Translations under genes and position numbers: made by a program | Assembly (NCBI GenBank): GCA_020725865.1 | Contig: DYEC01000011.1 | Location: forward strand, 124,001-188,000 | Source: Anaerolinea sp. | Lineage (GTDB): Bacteria > Chloroflexota > Anaerolineae > Anaerolineales > Anaerolineaceae | Length of the DNA stretch: 64,000 nucleotides | Direction of reading: 5' to 3' | Notes under the pieces: generated by a model | The model's input: the letters and a program-made list of their open reading frames with translations, nothing else | What the model was told of the DNA's origin: nothing | Database searches by the model: none | Shown: positions 10,244-16,994 of the stretch, one piece after another | Numbering within the stretch: the stretch's first letter is position 1 | Layout: each line of letters starts with the position of its first letter

Positions 10244-10333
10244 GTGTTGAAAAAGTCATATTTGGTGTATATCTACACGAAAAATTGAGCATTTTACCAC
10301 CATATATGGTGGCTGGTTCTTGTTTTTCAACAC
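10244..10333. repeat. 90-bp inverted-repeat element with inner palindromes
   Basis: The ends are perfect 11-bp inverted repeats (GTGTTGAAAAA at 10244-10254, its complement at 10323-10333). Inside are a small hairpin (GTGTA/TACAC, 10265-10278) and a perfect 16-bp palindrome CCACCATATATGGTGG (10297-10312). No coding sequence is present. It looks like a miniature inverted-repeat element or the remnant of an insertion sequence; no target-site duplication is obvious. It could also act as a bidirectional transcript-ending structure. Confidence 0.5.
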
Positions 10334-10349
10334 CTCCGCAAAAATGAAT

Positions 10350-10379
10350 TTGACACCTGCAGGGTGGATGGTGTATAGT
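10350..10379 (+). promoter_or_regulatory. Promoter of bfr
   Basis: A perfect -35 TTGACA (10350-10355) is separated by 18 nt from TATAGT (10374-10379). A strong ribosome-binding site AAGGAGGA (10412-10419) leads to the bacterioferritin ATG at 10427. Confidence 0.75.
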
Positions 10380-10426
10380 AAACATAATGTTTTGATAAAA
10401 GTTCCTGTTTCAAGGAGGAAACCGAT

Positions 10427-10897
10427 ATGAAAGGCAATGACAAAGTAATTGAAACCCTAAACCATCTTCTAGCAGACGAGTTGACCGCTATCAATCAATA
10501 TATGGTGCATTCGGAAATGTGTGCCAATTGGGGATATGAGCGTTTGCACGAGATGATTGAAAAACGTGCCATTACAGAGATGAAGCACGCCGAAAAACTG
10601 ATCGCCCGTATCCTTTTCCTGGAGGGTATCCCCATCGTCAGCAAGCTGAACGAAATCCACATTGGCGCAGAAGTTCCAGCACAGCTCCAGAACGATCTTG
10701 ATGCTGAGCTTGGAGCAGTCAAGATGTACAACGAAGGAATTCGGCTGTGTATGGAAGTAGGGGACGGCGGATCGCGCGAGCTGTTGGAAGATATCCTTGA
10801 GGATGAAGAAGAACACACGGATCTGCTGGAAGCTCAGCTTGACCAGATCAAGCAAATGGGTCTGGCGCATTATCTGGCGCAGCAGGTCAAGGAGTAA
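10427..10897 (+). CDS. bfr: Bacterioferritin
   Basis: Iron-storage protein of 156 residues that assembles into a hollow 24-mer and oxidises Fe(II) at a di-iron centre. The ferroxidase ligands are in place: Glu in LADELTAINQY, Glu and His in EMKHAEK, Glu in LDAELGA, and Glu/His in EDEEEHTDLLE. The Met of TEMKHA aligns with the haem-binding Met52 of E. coli Bfr, so haem binding at the dimer interface is expected. Length matches the family. It has its own promoter and terminator, so it is probably monocistronic. Confidence 0.96.
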   Translation: MKGNDKVIETLNHLLADELTAINQYMVHSEMCANWGYERLHEMIEKRAITEMKHAEKLIARILFLEGIPIVSKLNEIHIGAEVPAQLQNDLDAELGAVKMYNEGIRLCMEVGDGGSRELLEDILEDEEEHTDLLEAQLDQIKQMGLAHYLAQQVKE

Positions 10898-10920
10898 ACT
10901 ACCGATACCCCGATCCGAGA

Positions 10921-10965
10921 AACACCTCACAAGTTTTTAGAGCTTGTGAGGTGTTTGTGTTTTTA
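10921..10965. terminator. Terminator between bfr and etfB
   Basis: A 13-bp stem (10921-10933 with 10943-10955) and 9-nt loop are followed by a T-rich tail on the plus strand. It lies between convergent genes and the etfB stop falls in its tail, so it may serve both strands. Confidence 0.85.
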
Positions 10966-11832
10966 CAATAAGCCGCGTTCTTGGAGGAACTTCACCACCC
11001 GCTCGACAGCCTCTTGGGTTGAACCTTCTACCAGTTTACTTTCCGGTTTTGCGGCTGGCTGCGCGCCGCCCATTAGAAAACGGATGCGCTGCGCGGCAGA
11101 AAGCGAAGCCTGCGGCGCGGGCATTTTGCGCGGACGCAGGCGTGGTGCACTGATCCCTCCCATTGTACAGCCCGGCAGGGCTGGATTTTTCACGGACGAA
11201 ATGGCAATCCGCTCAATTCGCGAGTTGTCGGTGTGTTGTAGACGGTACACAGAAACATATTGCGGTTGCGCGATGAGCGCGCTGGTGCATACCAGCGCTG
11301 GTAGAGGACATTCCACAATCGCCCGCGCCCCGCGTTCCATCTGTCGCCAGGTACGCAGTTTTCTTTGCTCAGCCAGTAACTCAAGCTGAATGGCGCGCGT
11401 TACCAGCGGCAGATGGAGTTGTTCGGCAATAAACGCTCCCACTAGCCCACTGGCGCCATCCAGACTGGAATCACCGCATAGAATCAGTTCTGCTTTCAGC
11501 CCGGCAATTGTGCTACTGAGCTGTTCTGCTACCGTCCAAACATCCAGCTCTTCTTTTTCACTGACCAGGTGCAGTGCTGCGTCCGCCCCGCGCGCCAGCG
11601 CATGGCGCAACACATCCACCGCGCGCTCGGTTCCCAGTGTCAGAGCTGTCAGCCGCGCTCCCAACCTGACTTTTAAGTGCATGGCGGCTTCCAACGCGCT
11701 CAAGTCTGCCGGATTGATGATGTACACCGGCTGAGCGGCATCCTGCACCGCTCGCTGACCAGATTCATCCACCTGCAAAGGTAGCTGTGTATCCAGCACC
11801 TGTTTGAGACAGACCACAATATTCAGACTCAT
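10963..11832 (-). CDS. etfB: Electron transfer flavoprotein, beta subunit
   Basis: Small subunit (289 residues) of the EtfAB heterodimer, which carries electrons between flavoprotein dehydrogenases and a quinone reductase or another acceptor. The N-terminus MSLNIVVCLKQVLDT and the CGDSSLDGASG segment are typical of the family. It overlaps etfA by 4 bp (ATGA), and both follow an Old-Yellow-Enzyme-like oxidoreductase gene in the same direction. The three are probably one transcript ending in the hairpin at 10921-10965. Whether this EtfAB takes part in electron bifurcation cannot be settled by eye. Confidence 0.93.
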   Translation of the reverse strand: MSLNIVVCLKQVLDTQLPLQVDESGQRAVQDAAQPVYIINPADLSALEAAMHLKVRLGARLTALTLGTERAVDVLRHALARGADAALHLVSEKEELDVWTVAEQLSSTIAGLKAELILCGDSSLDGASGLVGAFIAEQLHLPLVTRAIQLELLAEQRKLRTWRQMERGARAIVECPLPALVCTSALIAQPQYVSVYRLQHTDNSRIERIAISSVKNPALPGCTMGGISAPRLRPRKMPAPQASLSAAQRIRFLMGGAQPAAKPESKLVEGSTQEAVERVVKFLQERGLL

Positions 11833-12824
11833 TTCATCCCCCTGAGCTCACGGATGCGCTTTGTTAGCGCGGGCAGAATTTCATACAGGTCGCCAACCAC
11901 CCCCAGCGCGCAGCGACTGAAAATTGGCGCACCGCGATCGCGGTTGACTGCAATCAGCGCATCGGTGTTTACCCCGTCCAGATGATGCGAGGCGCCGGAG
12001 ATTCCCGCCGCCAGATATAGGCGCGGCTTGACTGATTTGCCGGTCTGTCCAACCATGCGTTCGTTAGGAATGTATCCTAGATCAAGCGCCTGACGACTGC
12101 CGCCCACTGCCGCATCCAATGCATCTGCCAGTTCTTCAATCAGGTGCCAGTCCTCTGCCATGTATACACCGCGCCCGCCGGCGACAATGCGTTCTGCCTC
12201 ACGCAGGTCTATCGTGCGCGGATCTCCCGGTACGATCTCGACCGTCCGAACATGCATCAGGCTTTCATCCAGTGCAGGCTGCCAGCGGATAATCTCCGCT
12301 GTCCGCGCCCCGCGCGGCGTCTCTGTGCCGATCACACCCGGGCGCAGTGTAGCGATTAGCGGCTGCCCTGGAGAACATGTGTAAGTGGTATGCACCTGAT
12401 CCTGATGCGTAGGTTTTATGGCGTTGAAACCGCTCTGAAGACTGCCTTTGACCCACAAGCAATCAGTTACGATCGCCCAACGCAGTTGCGCCGCCAGCCG
12501 CGCCGCTGTCTCGTGCCCGTTCACCGTATCGCTCATTAAGAGCAGTGCTGGCGGCTGTTCGCTCAGCCATTGCCCCAGCGCCGCAGCGTGAATCTCCGGG
12601 CTCGGGTCAGCCAGCAGGGGGTGTTCAATCAGTACCACGCGGTCAACATCCTGCCGCTTGAGTGCCTCCAGCCAGTCCCTTGCCGCAGGGGCGGTCACCA
12701 GCACAGTCAGGCTGGCGCCGCAGCTATCGGCGAGGGAACGCCCCTCGCCGATAATCTCCAGCGCGCACTCGCGCAAACCATTTTCATCCAGTTCGGCGAC
12801 AACGCAAATTGAAGCTGTTTCCAC
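11829..12824 (-). CDS. etfA: Electron transfer flavoprotein, alpha subunit
   Basis: FAD-binding subunit of EtfAB, 331 residues. The C-terminal FAD domain has the signature VGQTGKSVKPRLYLAAGISG followed by HHLDG, and ends in VGDLYEILPAL as in family members. The start is GTG 12824, preceded by GGGAGA at 12837-12842. It begins 6 bp after the stop of the upstream oxidoreductase gene and overlaps etfB by 4 bp. The arrangement suggests the oxidoreductase donates to, or accepts electrons from, this ETF. Confidence 0.93.
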   Translation of the reverse strand: METASICVVAELDENGLRECALEIIGEGRSLADSCGASLTVLVTAPAARDWLEALKRQDVDRVVLIEHPLLADPSPEIHAAALGQWLSEQPPALLLMSDTVNGHETAARLAAQLRWAIVTDCLWVKGSLQSGFNAIKPTHQDQVHTTYTCSPGQPLIATLRPGVIGTETPRGARTAEIIRWQPALDESLMHVRTVEIVPGDPRTIDLREAERIVAGGRGVYMAEDWHLIEELADALDAAVGGSRQALDLGYIPNERMVGQTGKSVKPRLYLAAGISGASHHLDGVNTDALIAVNRDRGAPIFSRCALGVVGDLYEILPALTKRIRELRGMK

Positions 12825-12830
12825 GAACGG

Positions 12831-14861
12831 CTAAATCTCCCTTCCGATGCGTGCTCCATCCGTCATGGCGTCGATTGCCTGCCGCGGCTCTAGACAGTCA
12901 CCGATTTTGTAAACTTCTGGCACTGTGCCTTCCAGTCCCTCCAACCAGCGGTTCACCGGGCGCTGGCGCAAGTGAATGATGACCGTGTCTACTTCCAGCC
13001 GCCGGTCTTCCATCTCGCCCATGCGGACGTGCGTGGTGCAGGGATGCTGTTCGCCGGTCTTGCTGAGGATCACCGCCCCAGGTTCGATTTTCTTCACCAT
13101 CATAAAGGGGAGAAACTCAATCTTATCTTTGACAAAACCCATCAGGGTATGGCGGGCGGTAAAGCCGTTTTTGTCGTTTGCCAGTGCCGCCCAGGGGTCT
13201 TCCCATGCCTGCACCGGCGCAGCAGAGACCAGATACACTTTTTTGCCCCGATCCGCCAGCCACTCTGCAGTTTCAAGGACCTGCGTATCGTATCCAACCA
13301 TCAGTACCCGCTCGCCAACCGCTACGTGCCCGCTCAATACATCGCGAATATTTGTGACATGCGGCAGATTCCATCCAGGGATGTGTTCGGGGGTCTCTTC
13401 GTATGCGCCTGTGGCGGCAATCAATACATCCGGTGCAAAGGCTTTAACCGATGCGGCATCTGCCATGCGGTTTAACTCGACTTTGACGCCTGCTTTGGGA
13501 AGTTGACCGCTCAGCCAGCGCGGCAGATCAAGAAATTCCTCGCGGCGCGGCGGCATGGCTGCCAGCAAAGTCGCCCCGCCCAGCCGGTCGGACCGTTCCC
13601 AGAGCGTCACATCGTGTCCGCGAAGTGCAGCAACTCGCGCCGCTTCCATACCTGCCGGTCCGCCTCCCACCACCAGGACGCGTTTTTTGCGTTCGGCAGG
13701 TTTCAGTTCTGCCCATTCTCGCTCGCGTCCTGCCACCGGATTGACCAGACAAGTCAAATCAAGCTGCGACCAGGTGCGGTCGGTACAACCCTGCATACAG
13801 GCGATACACGGACGAATATCCTCCAGTCGCCCCTCATGTACTTTATTAGGCAGTTCGGGATCTGCCATCAGGGCACGGGTCATGATCACGTAATCGGCGC
13901 TGCCGCGCTCCAAAATACCCTCGGCATAGAGTGGGTCTTTGATCCGCCCAACGATAAAGACGGGCACCTTTTCGACTATCGAGCGGATACCCGCTCCTAG
14001 ATATTCCAGAAAGCCCATCGGCATTGCCATCGGCGCCACCATGATTGCCACCGCGTCAGGATGATGCTGTCCAGCACTGACACTGATGTAATCCACAAAG
14101 CCGCTGTTTTCGATAATTTTAGCGACCTGTTTGTATTCCTCCAGCGTGTAACCGCCATCCACCATATCATCACCGTTGATGCGGATGCCCACCGGGTAAT
14201 CCGGTCCTACTGCGCCGCGCACCGCTTCCATCACCTCCAACGCGAAGCGCATCCGCTTTTCGAGACTGCCACCATAGGCATCCGTGCGCTGGTTGCTGTA
14301 AGGTGAAATGAACTGGCTGACAAGATAACCGTGTGCGGCGTGAATTTCAACCAAATCGAAGCCGGCTTCCTTACTGCGCCATGCGGCACGGGCAAACAGT
14401 TCCACCACTTCCTGAATGCGTTTGACCGACATTTCCTCCGGCACTTCCATCTTATGTCCGGTAGGCAGCGGACCGACCAGAGCGCTGGGTGCCTCGGGTA
14501 TTTCACCGGTCACATGGCTGTTGGTCTGCCGTCCGGCGTGAGAAATCTGTGAACCGATACGGCTATGCGGCGCAGCGGCGTGAAAGGCTTCCGTCAGGCG
14601 GCGCATGGAGGGAATCATATCATCTGAGGCAGTGCTCATCTGATACAATCCGGCGCGTCCGCGCTGGCAGATGAAGTTGTAACCGGTGTTGACAATGCCC
14701 GCACCGCCCTTGCCGCGCTCGACATAGTAGGCAATCGTTTGGTCATGCACTGTGCCGTCCGGATTATCAGTGTTGGTGATAGCGCTGGACATAACAATAC
14801 GATTGCGTGTGGTCATACGGTTAATCTTGCCCGGCTGTGTCAGCAACTGGATGTTGGTCAT
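12831..14861 (-). CDS. Old Yellow Enzyme / 2,4-dienoyl-CoA reductase-like Fe-S flavoprotein
   Basis: Flavoenzyme of 676 residues related to FadH, BaiCD and trimethylamine dehydrogenase; it reduces activated C=C bonds of an unidentified substrate. The N-terminal FMN-binding TIM barrel (about 1-360) has EIHAAHGYLVSQF and SRIGSQISHAGRQ. A cysteine cluster (C-x2-C-x3-C, then one more Cys about 12 residues on) would bind a 4Fe-4S centre. The C-terminal half is a pyridine-nucleotide-disulphide-type FAD/NAD(P) domain with VVGGGPAGMEAA. The start ATG is preceded by AAGGAGATA. It heads a unit with etfA and etfB, which suggests ETF is the electron partner instead of, or besides, NAD(P)H. Fatty-acid, aromatic or steroid-like enoyl substrates are all possible. 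Confidence 0.88.
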   Translation of the reverse strand: MTNIQLLTQPGKINRMTTRNRIVMSSAITNTDNPDGTVHDQTIAYYVERGKGGAGIVNTGYNFICQRGRAGLYQMSTASDDMIPSMRRLTEAFHAAAPHSRIGSQISHAGRQTNSHVTGEIPEAPSALVGPLPTGHKMEVPEEMSVKRIQEVVELFARAAWRSKEAGFDLVEIHAAHGYLVSQFISPYSNQRTDAYGGSLEKRMRFALEVMEAVRGAVGPDYPVGIRINGDDMVDGGYTLEEYKQVAKIIENSGFVDYISVSAGQHHPDAVAIMVAPMAMPMGFLEYLGAGIRSIVEKVPVFIVGRIKDPLYAEGILERGSADYVIMTRALMADPELPNKVHEGRLEDIRPCIACMQGCTDRTWSQLDLTCLVNPVAGREREWAELKPAERKKRVLVVGGGPAGMEAARVAALRGHDVTLWERSDRLGGATLLAAMPPRREEFLDLPRWLSGQLPKAGVKVELNRMADAASVKAFAPDVLIAATGAYEETPEHIPGWNLPHVTNIRDVLSGHVAVGERVLMVGYDTQVLETAEWLADRGKKVYLVSAAPVQAWEDPWAALANDKNGFTARHTLMGFVKDKIEFLPFMMVKKIEPGAVILSKTGEQHPCTTHVRMGEMEDRRLEVDTVIIHLRQRPVNRWLEGLEGTVPEVYKIGDCLEPRQAIDAMTDGARIGREI

Positions 14862-14920
14862 GTTTCCTTATCTCCTTCTTGTCATTTGCATTGATCACGA
14901 GGTTCCCCCTGCATGGCAGT

Positions 14921-14949
14921 TAAATAACACAGCACGGCTCTTTCGTCAA
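14921..14949 (-). promoter_or_regulatory. Promoter of the flavoprotein-etfAB unit
   Basis: Read on the minus strand: TTGACG (14949-14944), a 17-nt spacer, then TATTTA (14926-14921), about 60 bp before the ATG at 14861. Confidence 0.5.
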
Positions 14950-15197
14950 GCAGTTTGTCGTCATTCGGGTCGTGCAAGAGATAACCTTGACAGGGTGTAG
15001 GTTCCTTTCTGTGAGATAGAGGGAGGACAACACATGTCAAACGTGTTGTTAGGGTATTAGGAGTGTGTGGTAGCATGCTATCTCCCATACCTGCAAACCA
15101 ATAGATTGATGAAAGTTCTCGGAGCGAATTTCATTAGCCTCAGGTAAGTTTCAACAATTTGTGAATAAAGTTACGGATTGTCTTACTTAAGACACTG

Positions 15198-15203
15198 TAT
15201 AAT
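15198..15203 (+). promoter_or_regulatory. -10 element before the NAD synthetase genes
   Basis: A perfect TATAAT lies 43 bp before ATG 15247. The -35 region is poor, so this is a single-element call. Confidence 0.4.
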
Positions 15204-15246
15204 AGAAACCAGAGAGTTTTATAAACCAACCCTAAAGGGCATTTTT

Positions 15247-16116
15247 ATGAAACTTACCCTCGCACTGGCACAAATCAATACCCGCCTGGGTGGGATTCAG
15301 GCAAATCTCGAAAAACATCTTGCCCTAATAACGGAGGCACGAGCACAAGGTGCTGACCTGATCATCTTCCCGGAGCTTTCGTTGACCGGCTACGTCTTGC
15401 AAGACCTGACGCCCACTGTTGCCTGCCGTCCGCGTGCGGATGATCCTGTGTTTCACCCGCTGTTGGAAGCCAGTCGCCAACTCGACCTGATGGTTGGCTT
15501 TGTGGAAGAGGATACCCGCAATCGCTTCTTTATTTCCGCCGCTTACCTCTCCGGTGGTGAGGTGCTGCATGTACATCACAAGGTGTATCTGCCCACCTAT
15601 GGTCTCTTCGATGAGGGGCGCTTCTTTGCTTGGGGTGACGCAGTACGTGCTTTTGAGACACGCTTTGGACGCATGGGAATGCTGATTTGCGAAGATTTCT
15701 GGCACGCTTCTCCACCTTATCTACTCTGGTTGGATGGGGCGGATGTCTTTCTCTTCCAGTCTGCTTCGCCGGGGCGCGGACTGACTAGTAATGACCGACT
15801 GGAGACTGCCCGCTGGGTAGATCACATCAACCGCGCCTATGCCAGCCTGTTCACAGCCTTCGTTGCACATACCAATCGTGTTGGCTACGAGGATGGGTTG
15901 CACTTCTGGGGCGGAGCGGCGGTGTATGACCCGGATGGGCTGGTATTGGTGCAGGCGCCTTACGACGAAGAAACGCTCACCCTGAGCGAACTTGACCTCA
16001 ACCAGCTTCATCGTACGCGCGCCCGTCTGCCAATGTTGCGCGATGAGCGCACGGCGCTGGTGTTGCGCGAAATGCAGCGGATTCTGGGTGACGGCAATCG
16101 TCAATCGGGACGCTAA
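15247..16116 (+). CDS. Nitrilase-superfamily glutaminase subunit of NAD synthetase
   Basis: Amidase of 289 residues that probably releases ammonia from glutamine for the adjacent NAD synthetase. The Glu-Lys-Cys triad of the nitrilase superfamily is visible: Glu in IIFPELSLTGY, Lys in VHHKVYLPTYG, and Cys in LICEDFWH, the last being the signature of the NAD-synthetase glutaminase domain. The start at 15247 (MKLTLALAQ) fits the conserved N-terminus; a longer frame from 15178 would begin upstream of the TATAAT box. nadE follows after 13 bp. In many bacteria these two parts are one protein; here they are separate genes. Confidence 0.85.
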   Translation: MKLTLALAQINTRLGGIQANLEKHLALITEARAQGADLIIFPELSLTGYVLQDLTPTVACRPRADDPVFHPLLEASRQLDLMVGFVEEDTRNRFFISAAYLSGGEVLHVHHKVYLPTYGLFDEGRFFAWGDAVRAFETRFGRMGMLICEDFWHASPPYLLWLDGADVFLFQSASPGRGLTSNDRLETARWVDHINRAYASLFTAFVAHTNRVGYEDGLHFWGGAAVYDPDGLVLVQAPYDEETLTLSELDLNQLHRTRARLPMLRDERTALVLREMQRILGDGNRQSGR

Positions 16117-16129
16117 AGAGAGGTAAACC

Positions 16130-16963
16130 ATGCTGAAGGAACAAGTGGATTTGGCCATCCATGTGGAGCTGGCAAAGCGCATTTTGACCGGATTCATCCA
16201 CAGCGAAATTACCCGCATGGGCTTCCAGCGGGCAGTGGTGGGGCTTTCAGGTGGAGTAGATTCAGCGCTTTCCTGCACGCTTGCAGCGCTGGCGCTAGGG
16301 GCGGAAAACGTTCTAGCGGTGCGCATGCCCTATCGCACCTCTTCGTCCGAGTCGCTTGAACATGCCCAAATGGTGATTGATCAGCTTGGTGTGCAATCGC
16401 TGACGGTGGAGATTACCCCAATGGTCGAGCCGCTCTTTGAGCGTTTTCCAGAGATGAACGCCATGAGGCGCGGCAACGTGATGGCGCGCCAGCGTATGAT
16501 CATTCTGTATGATCAGTCAGTAGCATTCAACGGGCTGGTTGTCGGCACAGGCAACAAGACCGAAATCCTGCTTGGCTACACCACGCTCTACGGCGACTCC
16601 GCCTGTGCGCTCAATCCGATTGGCGACCTCTATAAGACACAGGTGCGCCAGCTTGCCCGGGCGCTGGGCGTGCCGCCGGTCATTATCGAAAAGCCGCCTA
16701 CCGCTGACCTGTGGAAGGGACAGACCGACGAGGGTGAACTGGGTTACACCTACGCTGAGGTAGATAAACTGCTTTATTTGCTGGTAGATCAACGCTACAC
16801 GCCGGCGGAATGCATGGAAGCCGGTTTTGACGAAGGCTTTGTCCATTCAGTAGTGGAACGCGTGCGCCGCAACCAGTTCAAGCGTGTTCTGCCGCCGATT
16901 GCCAAGCTGAGCAACCGCACGGTCGGTTACGATTTTCTCTACCTGCGCGACTGGGGAACATAA
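16130..16963 (+). CDS. nadE: NAD+ synthetase
   Basis: Makes NAD+ from deamido-NAD+, ATP and ammonia, the last step of NAD biosynthesis. At 277 residues it has the length of ammonia-dependent enzymes. The ATP-pyrophosphatase P-loop SGGVDSA lies near residue 41, GTGNKTE near residue 139, and the KPPTADLW loop near residue 185. The upstream nitrilase-like gene, 13 bp away, probably supplies ammonia, which would make a two-subunit glutamine-dependent enzyme. The start ATG has AGAGAGG in front. Confidence 0.95.
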   Translation: MLKEQVDLAIHVELAKRILTGFIHSEITRMGFQRAVVGLSGGVDSALSCTLAALALGAENVLAVRMPYRTSSSESLEHAQMVIDQLGVQSLTVEITPMVEPLFERFPEMNAMRRGNVMARQRMIILYDQSVAFNGLVVGTGNKTEILLGYTTLYGDSACALNPIGDLYKTQVRQLARALGVPPVIIEKPPTADLWKGQTDEGELGYTYAEVDKLLYLLVDQRYTPAECMEAGFDEGFVHSVVERVRRNQFKRVLPPIAKLSNRTVGYDFLYLRDWGT

Positions 16964-16994
16964 ATCCAGCAGGGCAGATGTTCGACTCGCCGAA

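Larger units (their letters stand above)
14862..15246. other. Intergenic region between divergent operons
   Basis: This 385-bp gap holds a likely minus-strand promoter (14921-14949), a plus-strand TATAAT (15198-15203), an 8-codon plus-strand reading frame with a good ribosome-binding site (15034-15060), and a small palindrome TAGCATGCTA (15071-15080). I see no larger gene or RNA gene. Confidence 0.6.

Noticed and set aside
12972-14000. Plus-strand frames opposite the OYE-like gene
   Set aside because: They overlap a full-length flavoprotein gene with clear motifs and show no family features.
15178-15246. N-terminal extension of the glutaminase subunit
   Set aside because: It would start upstream of the TATAAT box, and the conserved nitrilase N-terminus begins at 15247.
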